From Absidia repens (taxonomy: Eukaryota > Mucoromycota > Mucoromycetes > Mucorales > Cunninghamellaceae), in the NCBI GenBank assembly GCA_002105175.1, contig MCGE01000008.1, positions 1,488,001-1,552,000 on the forward strand: DNA of 64,000 bases, written 5' to 3'. Position numbers and translations under genes: made by a program. Positions 48,536 to 60,094 of the stretch are shown in pieces; the first letter of the stretch is position 1, and every line of letters starts with the position of its first letter. Below the pieces are notes generated by a model, which searched no databases, had not been told where the DNA came from, and saw nothing but the letters and a program-made list of their open reading frames with translations.

Positions 48536-48896
48536 GGTCGGAACTACAATTTGGTTTCGATGGCATCCCGCTTTCCCCCAATCTCAGGATTCCCACTTGG
48601 AAAGGGGAATACTTGGTTGATAAAAAAAAATAGATTGTAAATCTCATGTGATCATGGGAACATCTATTAATTGATTGGAAAGTCTTGTTTTTCAAAACAA
48701 TATTGTTTCCTCATCAAGTGATGACATTATCTTTTTTTTCTGTTGTGACAATGAATTCTTCTGTGCAAGTCGGAGTTCTGCAAACAATGAAAGGCACAAA
48801 AATCGATAATAAAATCTTTCTTAGTCTGAACGTTGTATTTTTTTTTCTTTTGTATTTCCATCTTACATACGTATACATACATACCCTATCAACCTT
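48536..48896. other. Divergent region, Zn2Cys6 regulator / coiled-coil gene
   Basis: About 360 bases between divergent start codons. Contains TCCCACTTGGAAAGGGGAA near 48590 and poly-T tracts. No open frame here joins the downstream gene by splicing. Confidence 0.4.
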
Positions 48897-51668
48897 ATGT
48901 CACTGAAAACCCCTAGCTTTGTTGTCACTGATCTTGAAGACGTAATACATATTCTTTTCTTTTTAACTTCAAACACGAACTATAAACTAAATTATCATTT
49001 GTCTTTTTTTTTATTATTATTATCCCTAGTCAGACGAAGAAGAGTTACTGAAAAACTTATTAACGACCGCCTTGAACCAATCACCCAAGATATCCCGTGG
49101 CACTTCTACTATAAAGGAATGGATGGCTATCATTGAAGATTCTCAGGACCTCAAACATCTCCTTTCCCTGAACAGTACACAACGGCAATCTCTCGAAACG
49201 TACGCCTTGAACAACCCAGATATGGAACTGGATATTGATCATATCATGTGCATGTACTCAATGATACTAAAGTCAAAACCTCTGGATTCCACAACAACAT
49301 CAACCTCAGCAAATACCTCACCGACAGCAAAGTCTTCACCAACGGCAAAAATCAAATTGTCCAAGAAACAGCATTCACATATCTTACAGCAGAAAGAACA
49401 GTCGCCCTCTTCACCAACTCCTTCAGACCAGCAGCAGCAGCAATCATTTCGCGTAGACTCATCAGCCTCACAACGGATTATCGATACCTCTTCACGATTT
49501 TTAGATCACGATGCTGATGATATCCCTTTTCGACCTCAAAGCAAGGGTAAAAAGGTATCTATAGATCCAACTCTGGGAAGCAATACAACACCAAGCAATG
49601 ACGATAATGATGATGCTGATACCTCACGGCACAATATTTATAATGATGACTCGGTTGCTGGATCGAAAAAGCGAAATGGCCAGGCCTCTTGGAAGAACTC
49701 AATAGTAAGTACCTGTTGTTGCGATATAAAAAACAATGACATTGCTGAACGCTATATATGTACTTAGAATATTGATGGCAACAATGGCGATGACAACTAC
49801 AAGAACAAGATGGCAAGTCCTTTTGATTCAGAAGATGGATTTAGTGATACAAGTGCGCACCGATCACCAAATGTAAGTACCGATATGTTTCTAGCAAAAA
49901 AAAATTATGTATTGTATGTGGATGGTCACCCTCCTCTGAGTGGATTGTATAGTGCTTTAACTTTCTATTATTCTTTATAGACTATTCATGAACGCTTATT
50001 ATCGCATCGACAAAACAGCAAACTTTCATTTCAACCACTAGACACAAACTGGAAACCCCTAGCCTCAACCGCCAATTCAACAAACCAACGCCAACAGGAA
50101 CAGGAACGAGAACGGGAACAACAGCAACAACGAGCTGGTCAAAATGAAGCATTGCTTGATACGCTGATGAAGGATATGGAAGAGGAAGTACTTACTCTTC
50201 AAATGAAAACCAACTATTACGAAGCAAAGGAAACGCAATACAAGGATCAAATTGAAGAGGTAAGAAATAATTTGAGACGGGGGACGGCGTGGTAAGAGTG
50301 GACGTTTATAAAGGGAGGGGCTCACGGTACGCTTTTATTATATCCTTAGTTGACTGGACAGGTTGAAAAGCTCAAGTCGCAAGCTAATAAGTCGGATGAA
50401 AATTATCAATTGTGGCACAACAAATTCTCAGGCAAGTGAAATAGATGCAAAGAATACGGAATACAGTATGTTAACAGATGCCTTTACCTATAAATAGATG
50501 AAGTCAGCCAATTGCAAGAAAAAATGAAACAGGGTCAGGCAGAATTGGACAGTGCCCGCAACGACCTTTTGGCTGCAAAACACAAGTGTCTCGAGCTCCA
50601 AAATGAATCTAAGCATTGGAAAGCAACAACGGAAAAAAGGGAAGATGAATGTGCTACTTTACGTAAGGAAATGGACTACCAGAAGACCCTTCGCGAAAAA
50701 CTGGAATTAGAAATAGATTTGAAGGACAGCAGCCTCAAGGTAACTACAGCCCTGATCCACTCCAGAACAAAAAAAAAAAGAGGATGCACAACTGCACTAT
50801 GAAGAACTTGCGCTGACCATTATCTCCCGCCCCACCCCTTTTTTGTCATATATATAGAGGTCTCAAGCACGAGTAGAAGAACTTGAGGAAATTATACCGC
50901 CAAATTTGACTGCTGAAAAGGTAAAACGATATATATATATATATTAAATTTAAAAGATAAGAAGGCACTCATATATATTTTATGATATTTGGTATTAGGT
51001 CCAAGAAACCCTCACCATGGTGGATCAACTACAAAATGAAAAGCAAGCATTTGACACCACCATCAACAACACTGTAAATGAACTTGCATCCATGACCAAA
51101 GGCTATGAAGAATTGCAACAAAAGGTAAAAGAGCTGGAACGACAACGAGACCAACAACTAAAAGATATGGCAAACACAAGCAGCCAGTCCCCTCTCTGGT
51201 ACCAACGGGAAACAATCGATCAGGACAAAAAAAGGCTATCTTCTGTATGTAAACAATTGGATGCACAAGCAAATGTGATTGAACAACTACGATTACAGAT
51301 CTTGTCCAGCGGGGCCAAGGTAAAACAGAAAATAAAAGAAAACAGAAAAGAGTAGACTGGCTAATTTTGATTCTGATAACCCCCCCTTTTTTTTTTTATG
51401 AAACTAGGCTCATCAAAACGCCATGGAAAAGAAATCACCACGCTGGCTTATACATTTATTATGGGTTTTGGGATTACTCTTGGTGATGATGGTAACTGCT
51501 GCGGTCTATGCTATCAATTCTCCTCCTATTGCCTATGGACTATGGAACGATCCACATGGATATCAAGGCCAGTGGCTACCAGATGCCCCATTGCCCCGGA
51601 ACAAGATACTGTTGATCCTGGATAGATTATTATTGCCGGATAATTTTACATTTACCCCGCCCATGTAG
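48897..51668 (+). CDS. Tail-anchored coiled-coil protein, KASH-like candidate
   Basis: Not a family I can name with confidence. Nine exons (48897-48941, 49030-49704, 49768-49872, 49981-50259, 50350-50431, 50498-50739, 50858-50920, 50999-51319, 51408-51668) give 690 residues. An acidic N-terminal helical region (DSDEEELLKNLLTTALNQ to MELDIDHIMCMYSMI) is followed by about 200 Ser/Thr/Gln/Asp-rich residues and a long coiled coil (about 345-605: LQEKMKQGQAELDSARNDL, LEKLELEIDLKDSSLK-type heptads). A single transmembrane helix (about 618-640) is followed by a 50-residue tail ending NFTFTPPM. That layout, one helix with a short lumenal tail ending in Pro-Pro-X, is what KASH proteins have; they bind SUN proteins across the nuclear envelope. 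The intron after exon 5 is GC-AG. Confidence 0.72.
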
Positions 51669-51869
51669 TTAGTTATTCTTGTAGTTAAATTGTTTATATT
51701 GTGAAATAAAATAAAATGAAATTTTGATATCAATCTGATGCAGGGTTTTTGTGATTGTACGTGTATTCTTATGTCAAACTCTATATACAGATGGCAGTTT
51801 CGATATTCTGCGATATTTGAAATTTTAACTCTATAAAGAACAAATCTTTCTTCAAAGGCGACCACAGGA

Positions 51870-53070
51870 TTTCAAATCCCGCCCACGTGAATTTGTATTT
51901 GTTGTATTTTTTTGTCTGTTCTTTCTTTCTTTCCCTTTTTTTTTTTTTCTTCACCATTCAACTCCTATGTAGTTATGTTGGACTTCGAATAGTATTAGAA
52001 ATATTTTAAAAGGGTTTTCAGATCAGAGATTACAAGATGCATGGGGAACCCCCTTCATTTTGGATCCAGGATTTGGAACATTAGTTGGCTTTAAGCCATC
52101 ATTAGCTTGGTTTAGTGGTAGTCTGTCCATAGTCTGTATCTTCACCTGAATAAAACATGTTCCTTTTTACTTGGTTAAATGAAAAATATGTCCCATAAGT
52201 CTCGCTCATGTCTTGTGTAATAGATCCCTTTTTTTTTTTTTTTTTTTTTTTTTTTACCATCATTCCTTTTTGAATGGTACTGATCGTTATTGTGATTCAA
52301 TAACAGATGTCTCTTTCGTCCCGTCTTTCTCACGCCTTGCACAGTATATTAGTTCCCATTTCACAATTATCTCTTTGTATTATCGTTGAGTATTCTTCGA
52401 ACCTCATATCAGTCTCCTTCATGCTTTTTCAAATAAATGCTTTTATTCAGTCCTTTGTTACAATGAACCTCTCCCTTTTAATTTTAGTATGTACCAATAT
52501 TCTTCAATAAAATATCCTTTTTTATTAACCATACTCTGACTATCAAATATGAACAATGTTGCTATTGTAGCTGTTCCGTGGGTTTCCTACCAAACACATG
52601 TTTCTTAACCACTATAACTACTTTCAATCTAAAGATTCAAAAAATTTTAGCAGTCATAGATCCCGTAGCTTTAAATATGGTCATATTCCTGCAGTTGTGT
52701 AATATTTGGTACTGCTTTCTATCTTATCTATGATTACTTTGCTCAGCTACTTCTCCCATCTCTGTGGACGAGCGACTGGTCAATTGCTTTAAATCACTTT
52801 ATGTGAAACGTAGTTTTATTCCCGCTCTTCCCTTCATCCGCATCGGTAGTGTCACCAGCTCAGACCTCCGCTAGACGGGGCATATTGTATCCTTATTGTT
52901 TTGTTGTTGTTATATATATATGTGTATATATATTGACACTGAGTTGAGCGTAATCATTATGCTTCAAGAGGTTGCTCATTGTTTGTTGTTGAGGTTTTAC
53001 TCATAATGGAATGAATGGGAAAACAATCACCCCGCCTTTGCTGCAACAAATATTTGCATTTTAAAACCTG
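51870..53070 (+). repeat. Dispersed repeat, copy C (forward)
   Basis: Begins with TTTCAAATCCCGCCCACGTG, identical over 20 bases to copy B, then a pyrimidine tract, the AGATTACAAGATGCATGGGG block near 52025, AATAAAACATG near 52150 and AATAAAATATCC near 52507. Its far region, CCGCTAGACGGGGC near 52867, matches copy E. The right edge is approximate, set by a TTGCTGCAACAAATATTTGC segment resembling the far end of copy D. Confidence 0.8.
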
Positions 53071-53900
53071 ATGTATTAGGATCGTCCCTCACTTGTTATC
53101 TAAGAAGCTACTGTGCCGCAATTTATTCGCACGGATATCAAAAAATAAAATCATATTAAAAACTTTTAACAATTTAATCCATCTTTGCAGTTTAGTTAAT
53201 TACATATTATATATTTGTATACAGTAAAAGTCTTGCTTAATTGTCAATAAAAGTTTGTTTGTTTTTTATTCAAATGTGACCCTTGTTTCTGTATCGCACA
53301 TGGCTATCATATTTGTGGGGGTCAGTTTTTTTTTATTGGGTGCTTCATATAAATGCATTATCGTGAACAGTAGGGATTATACCCGATCTGACGACCTTAT
53401 TTCTCTGAGTAACGAATAAGAAATTGCTGTGATACAAAATTGACCTAAGGTTTCAAGATACGATGCACCCTTTTTTGACCGCAAGGCGTAAAAACTAATC
53501 GCTCATCGCCGTTAAAAAAGCATATACACAATAAGGGTCTATCAACACAGATAAACAAACAAAAAAGTATTACTGCATTTTTATACTATCTACTGTTGTT
53601 GAACTATTTATAAGGGTAAGTGCATGGCGTGGCACCACTTGATGTTTTTTATACAGTTAGGAAATATTTTAGCTCACCCGACTTCGATGAGTTGCCAGAT
53701 ATGGGCCACTGGTGTTTCCAACGAAAATTTTTTTCAAATACCGCCCTATTTCTCTTTCCTCTTTTCTCTTACTCGTCCATTTGATTTTTTGTTTTATCAT
53801 TCCCTCTTAATTTTTTTATTTTTTTTACCCACCCCACTTCCATACTCTCTTTTTTTTTTTTTTTCCTTGAAAAAAACTCCCAAAAACTCCCTTTTGCACC
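53071..53900. other. Spacer upstream of the purine permease gene
   Basis: No gene supported. T/C-rich leader sequence (53740-53880) precedes the permease start codon. Short open frames have no splice partners. Confidence 0.45.
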
Positions 53901-55990
53901 ATGACTTGGGCCAATCGTATCAATACGGCAGTGGCGCATTCATTCATTGGAAGACATTTCCAATTAGAAGGCTCCGGTGCCCGGCGTGAACGGAAAGGCA
54001 CTCGCTTTTTGACAGAACTTCGTGCAGGTCTCACTATTTTCTTTGCCATGGTAAGAAAATACGATATATATATCGAGAAAGGAAGGACAATCACATACTT
54101 AAATGTCTTTTTGCTCCTTACAGGCTTACATTATTTCGGTCAACGCATCAATTATCTCGTCGAGCGGAGGGTAAGTTTGTGATCTTCTTTTTTTGGGATA
54201 TGATTTTTTATTAGTATTCATTTTCATTCCATTCGATATCATTACACCAATTATTATTGTTAACATAACAATTATGCATTATTACTATTTTCTAGAACCT
54301 GTTACTGTCCGAGAACGGAAGCGGATCCTGTTTGCGACAACGATCCTGAATATGCGAATTGTGTGTTTGATCTCAAGTTACAAATGATCATGTCTACGAC
54401 TATCATTGCTATGATTTCCAGTGTTTTGATTGGTGTGTTTGCTAACTTACCTCTTGGTATGGCTCCTGGGTAAGTCTGAAAATAGTGAAGGCAGGAATTC
54501 ATTGGACTGATCACGATTTATATATTTTTATAGTATGGGATTGAACGCTTACTTTACTTACACTGTTGTTGGCTATCATGGCTCTGGCAAAGTGCCTTAT
54601 GAAACTGCGCTCGCTGCTGTCTTTATTGAAGGTTTGATCTTTTTGGTCTTGTCCATTTTGGGTATTCGACAATGGCTCACTCGTTTGATTCCCATGAGTA
54701 TCAAGGTTGCCATGGGTTGTGGTATCGGGTTATATCTTTGCTTTATCGGTGTGCAGTCGTCTGCTGGTATTGGGCTTGTTTCTCTAGATATGTCAACGTT
54801 AGTGACTTTAGGTGGGTGTCCTGTCGATGCAAAGGATGCCAATGGGGTGTGTCAATGGGGTCATATGGAATCGCCTACTTTGTATATGGGTCTTCTTGGG
54901 TTGGTGATCATCTCCATCTTATTGATGTACCGTGTCCGTGGTGCCATTTTGATTGGTATTGTCTTCATCGCTATTACCTCTTGGCCTCGTGTTAGTAAGG
55001 TCACCTTCTTCCCCTATACTCCTGAAGGTGATGCGTCCTTTGACTACTTCAAAAAGGTTGTCAGTGTGCATCATATGAATGATGTCCTTGGGAAATTCAA
55101 CTTTGATCTTACTGGAAGTCAATTCTGGATTGCTTTGATTACCTTCTTGGTAAGTGATACGACAATGGTTAGTGATATGAAGTGAATACTAAAGCGAACT
55201 CTTTTTTTTCTCTCTTTGATAGTATGTGGATATTCTTGATACTACTGGTACAATGTACTCTATGGCTCGTTATGGCGGTTTCACCGATGCATCTGGCGAC
55301 TTTGAGCATTCCACTCGTGCGTTTATGGCAGATGCTGCTTGTATTTCAATTGGGTCTTGTTTCGGTAGTTCATCTTGTACTGCTTTTGTCGAATCTGGTG
55401 CTGGTATTGCGGAAGGTGGACGTACTGGTATCACTGCTATCACTGTTGCTTTCGGATTTATGATCTCGATCTTTTTCTCGCCTATTTTCGCCAGTTTCCC
55501 ACCTTGGTCGACCGGCCCTGCTTTGATTATTGTTGGTTCCATGATGACATCGAGTATTCGTAACATCAACTGGGATTACCCTGGCGACGCCATTCCAAGT
55601 TTCATTACATTGGCTGTGATGCCCTTCACCTACTCTATTGCTTACGGTGTGATTGGTGGTATCGTCTCTTATATCATTATCAATGGGTTTGTTTATCTTA
55701 TGGATAAGATCTCAGGCGGACGCATTCAACCTGACTACTCTGCACGTGAAGACTGGTGGTCTGCTGTATTTGCCAAATCATTTACTCCTCACTGGATGCG
55801 ATATTTGCGGGGCAAAGTCACTGGAAAACCTATCTCTTGGCATGATGATGAATATGACTTTGAAGACGATACCAACCCTCATCCTGATTTGGACCACCAA
55901 AGTATCCCTGACGATGCTACCACTCATGATCCTGATACTTTCCACCATGCTGGTATGGAAAATTATGACAAGCAAGAACTCCATTACTAA
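53901..55990 (+). CDS. AzgA-type adenine/guanine/hypoxanthine permease
   Basis: Plasma-membrane purine/H+ symporter of the NCS2 superfamily, AzgA branch. Five exons (53901-54050, 54124-54170, 54296-54469, 54534-55149, 55223-55990) give 584 residues. Characteristic stretches are GTRFLTELRAGLTIFFAMAY, the ISVNASIISSSGG hinge, PLGMAPGMGLNAYFTY, YVDILDTTGTMYSMARYGG, and the substrate-motif helix SIGSCFGSSSCTAFVESGAG with GIAEGGRTGITA, plus GGIVSYIIINGFVYL near the end. About 12-14 hydrophobic segments are visible. A Cys-rich insert early on (TCYCPRTEADPVCDNDPEYANCVF) is a fungal AzgA feature. The C-terminus is long, acidic and His/Asp-rich. Expected to be controlled by nitrogen or purine status, but I see no specific site. 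Confidence 0.95.
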
Positions 55991-56468
55991 ATTATCATTG
56001 GCATATTAGTTGCTTACTCTTAGTATATCTTTTTGTTTTATTACACATTGTACTTTTTTGTTTTTTGTTTTTGTTGTAGTCTATTATTTTATGTTTTTTT
56101 ATTTGTCTATTAATTTATTCCACGTCTCTCTTTACAATCTTCAATAAAATATATGCTCTTGCGCTCAGCTGGAACTGTTAAAGATCTTAAAGAATTTGTA
56201 TCATGTACACGGTTAGAATTCGACTAGGTAGGGTTTATGTGTCGTCGGCTGTGGTGTTGGAATGGGATTTGAGTTTATGTTGTTGACGAGCTTCCCCGTA
56301 GTACAGTGTTTCCGCAATTACAATTGTTCAATTCACACTCAGACAGCAGAAAAAAATTAGTGTGGAAAAAAAAATCCTGCAGTCACTTCAACCGCTCTTT
56401 TTCCTTTTTTTTTTTTTTTTTTTTCTACTTGTTTCAATTCTTTTAATTGTTCCTCTCTTATACGCAAT
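55991..56468. other. Spacer between purine permease and ZNG1-like gene
   Basis: AATAAAATATATG near 56143 is a plausible end signal for the permease. A poly-T/C leader (56395-56450) precedes the next ATG. No gene seen. Confidence 0.45.
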
Positions 56469-58363
56469 ATGTCTGATATCGACGATATTCCTGAACTGAT
56501 CCCAGCGTAAGTCCAATGAACTTTTACCATGATACTGCTTATTCACTGATTGAGTGACATTGCTTACTATTCTCCTAGTCAACCTCAACCACTAGATGAC
56601 GCGCCAATTGCTCAGCGACAAGAAGAAGAAACGGATAAACGCAAAATACCTGTTACTATTGTCACAGGTAAGAACATACTATAATAGAGCCATTCCAAAA
56701 TCGACTTGTTGGAACTATCTACTCACTTCCCCCCTCAACTCATTTTTCATAGGATTCCTGGGAAGTGGGAAAACTACACTGCTCAACTACATTTTGACAG
56801 AAAAGCACGAGAAGAAAATAGCAGTGATTCTTAATGAATTTGGTGAGAGTAAGTGTTATAGTAAAAATACAAAAAAAAAAAAAAAGCAAGACCACAGCGG
56901 TAGGCATACGAAAACTGATCCTGTTTCTATTTACTTCCAGGTAGCGATATCGAAAAATCACTCTCCGTCAACCAAGAAGGAACCTTGTTTGAAGAATGGC
57001 TTGAACTCAGAAATGGATGCCTTTGTTGTACTGTCAAGTAGGTCAATAGCGTATATATATTTACCTGCTTATTAAGTTGATCATTTGATGCTAACTTGAA
57101 AAAACATTTAGGGACAACGGTGTACTTGCTATTGAAAATCTAATGAAAAAAAGTGGCAAGTTCGACTATATTCTATTGGAAACTAGGTGAGCATGACAAA
57201 GGTGCCAAAGATGATACTTATTTTGTTTTTACTGAAAATGAAATGAAATCTTTACTTTTGTAGCGGATTGGCCGATCCTGGTCCGATCGCATCCATGTTC
57301 TGGCTTGATGATGGTCTAGGTAGTGATATTTACTTGGATGGCATTGTTACATTAGTAGATGCGAAGAATATTTGTCAAGTAAGTACTAAAAAAGAAAAGC
57401 GTCATGATTTACCCAGTAAGACAGTGCTCTCAACCTTTCTTTTTTTTTTTAGTATCTTGGGGAAGAAAAGCCGGATGCTTCTATCAACGAAGCTTTGAAG
57501 TAAGTGACTCGTGGAAAGGAGTTTTAGCTATGGCTGGTTTACGTTTTACTGATTACTGGTTTATATCTTATAGACAAATCGCTATCTCTGATCGTATAGT
57601 GATCAACAAAATAGACTTGGTGACATCTGACGAAGTGAATAACGTTGAAGACGATATACGCAGTGTCAACTCTGTGGCAGAAATCATGAGAACAGACCGA
57701 TCTCGGTAAGAAAAAAAAAATGACGGAAAAATGTGCAAGATATGATTACTGATTATTTCTTTTTGTAAAGGATACCTTTGGACTTCGTCCTGGATATTGG
57801 TGCCTATGATGTCAAGAATGTGGATTCTATTGCTCAACAAACTAGGAAAATTGATGAACATGGCCAATCCCATGCCCATCAAATAAGTCATGTAAGTTAT
57901 CATCTTTGTCAAAAGAAGAAGTAGAACTGACACATGGAATTAATCAAACAAATATCACATTTAGGATGTACACACAATATGTATCGAATTCGATACCCAA
58001 CTTGATACTTTGGAACCCTTGGAAACATGGATTCAAACACTACTTTGGGAACACGTCGTACCAAGCCGCGAAGCAACAGACAAACAGGATGGCGCTTTAT
58101 TGGATGTGCTACGGCTCAAGGGGTTAGTGCAAACGCCAAAACATTATGACAACGATGGCAGCAACAATGGCGAAATGAAAAAACAACTTGTCATTCAAGG
58201 GGTGCAAGAATTGTATGATATCCAACCTGGTTTAAGTCACGATGATGGCGAACTCAAAAACAAGATTGTATTGATTGGCCGAAATTTGGTTCCTGATAGA
58301 TTAGTTGAATCTTTTATTCATTGGCTGCGACTTGATCCTTCTACTGTACACCTTCTTCAATAA
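56469..58363 (+). CDS. ZNG1: ZNG1/CobW-family zinc chaperone GTPase
   Basis: GTP-driven metallochaperone of the CobW/COG0523 group; eukaryotic ZNG1 delivers zinc to methionine aminopeptidase. Ten exons (56469-56506, 56579-56667, 56753-56848, 56941-57037, 57112-57186, 57264-57378, 57453-57499, 57574-57705, 57771-57891, 57965-58363) give 402 residues. Walker [10 protein letters not shown], the metal-binding CxCC motif in NGCLCC, ETSGLADP, NKIDL, and the C-terminal CobW domain (with [13 protein letters not shown] and [11 protein letters not shown], His-rich) are all present. The N-terminus DDIPELIPA resembles the ELVP motif of ZNG1 that contacts the aminopeptidase, but without the Cys I associate with it. 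Cytosolic. The next small gene lies 270 bases downstream in the same orientation. Confidence 0.93.
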
Positions 58364-58633
58364 AAGATTGCTTATTATTTGACCCCCCTTTATTTCATAT
58401 ACGATTCTTTTTATCCTTCTCATTACTTTTACAAATCATTATTTATAATGCACTCACGATTACTTTATTTTCGTCTTCTTTGTAGGTAGGCAAATAAGAA
58501 GAGATCTTCATTCACTAGAGCAATCGAAACTGTGGTCAATTATACAGCAAAGTATATCAAAAAAATAGAAAAAAACATGACAAGGAATTTAACTTTTTTC
58601 CCTTTTTTAGATAGCCTTGAATTGCAGAGCACT

Positions 58634-58946
58634 ATGTCACTTGTAAAACAAATTTCCCATCAAAGCCAAATCTACGCCAACCTGGATTTGGATCAAAGCG
58701 AACGTTATGACGCCCTACTCGATATGAATAAGCGAAACACGATTTTTTATTTATTTGATGGTCATTTTATACTAACGATCCTCCTTTTCTATGATACGAT
58801 TTAAAACTTGATCAATGTATAGATGGATACTATCAGACTATCTCTCTCTTTTCCTTTTAGATACACACATTGATGACAATTGTAAGCTTTATGTACTCGA
58901 GCTATCGAATGGGAAACAAGTTATGTGGGCTACTTGGACAATTTAG
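58634..58946 (+). CDS. Small protein of unknown function, start unclear
   Basis: Not recognised. Two exons, up to 58760 and 58861-58946, joined by a strong polypyrimidine tract and TTTTAG acceptor, give MSLVKQISHQSQIYANLDLD..., then FDDTHIDDNCKLYVLELSNG and the tail KQVMWATWTI. From the ATG at 58634 the protein has 70 residues. The same frame continues upstream across an apparent intron (58552-58610) into RDLHSLEQSKLWSIIQQ (58500-58551), but a stop lies at 58446 and no in-frame ATG is found there, so the true 5' end is missing, non-ATG, or the upstream part is untranslated. Codon use and splice signals look real. Function unknown. Confidence 0.45.
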
Positions 58947-59410
58947 GAATAGGCATAGAAATCTTAGTTGTTGAACCTAGAATAATATTAGAATTGGTTT
59001 AGATTTAGTTTAGATTCAGTATTATTATTGATTTTGATAATAGAAATAAAATATTGTATTGTTGAATGAAAAAATGGTATGGTCAAATATGGAATTAATG
59101 CAAATAAATTTGTAGATTAGTGATACACAATACTACAAGGGGGGATGACTTAGAGAACGTGTCTCGATATACCTTGATGGGAGAATAGTATAAGCATTAG
59201 CGGGAATGGTTATTATTGGGATTAATATGATGATCTGTTGTGATTGATTTCAAAAGCGTACGATATTACTATTGATGATGACCAGATTTATTATATGATA
59301 TGACAAGTGTAAATTTTGATAGGTTTATAGACTTTCTCCTTTATAAGATGAGTACTGTATATCTTCACTCTTGCCACCAGTCGGGAAGATCTCATTGTTC
59401 ACATGGAGTA

Positions 59411-59446
<36 letters not shown>

Positions 59447-60094
59447 AAGCCAGTCATCCATTTACTGTCGCCAATCAAATATCTCTTTTATAAAGCAATA
59501 GGAGAGTATCAATGTCGCATGCTCTTTTTTAAAAAAAAATAAGGGAGGCTTTTCTTCTTTTATTCACTATTGTCTTAAAGGTATGTATAAAATACATACC
59601 AGTTCCCTTAATTTCCTCCCTTTACTAACCGGCCAGTGCCAAATCGATCTTAGGGGTGGGTGGTTTGTTTTTTTTTTGTTTTGTTTTTTTTTTACCTTTG
59701 TTAATTCAAATCGATAAATTTTTGCAACACTTATATTATTCAATTGCTTATTTTGGCAAATGTGCTTGATCCAGGATGGGCAACAGCATGTATGAAGCAA
59801 GGATAAATATGTATCGCAATTTTGTGTCATTGCAGGCCCTGAAAAACAAGTGTAAAAATACAATCGAACTCCGAACCTGTCAGATCATTGCCGAGTGTCG
59901 GATTTTCAGGGCCTAATTTTTATTTTATTTTCCCCCCCTTAAGAGTATTCCTGATATACCTGAATATTTTTTTTTTTTGTATCCCGTTTTCAATAGCCTA
60001 CGACTTTCATGATCATGCCGATCTTTTTTCCATACCCTTTTTTTTTTTCTCTTTCTTCTTTCGCTTCTCATTTTTCCAAACTAAAATTAATACT
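58947..60094. other. Gene-free region upstream of the RGS gene
   Basis: No gene supported. AATAAAATATTG near 59045 could end the small upstream gene. It includes an A run near 59412-59442 and, at 59834-59914, a 12-base perfect inverted repeat around a 57-base loop. Pyrimidine-rich leader sequence follows to the RGS start codon. Confidence 0.45.
59834..59914. repeat. Perfect 12-base inverted repeat with structured loop
   Basis: AGGCCCTGAAAA (59834-59845) is exactly complementary to TTTTCAGGGCCT (59903-59914). Inside are smaller potential hairpins such as CCGAGTGTCGG. The whole 81-base unit could fold as an RNA or DNA hairpin about 180 bases before the RGS start codon. It fails the A-box and B-box tests for a tRNA. 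Confidence 0.55.

Noticed and set aside
59834..59920. 81-base cloverleaf-like unit followed by GCA on the reverse strand, possible tRNA
   Set aside because: Acceptor-like stem is good, but no A box and no proper anticodon arm or T-loop; kept only as an inverted repeat.
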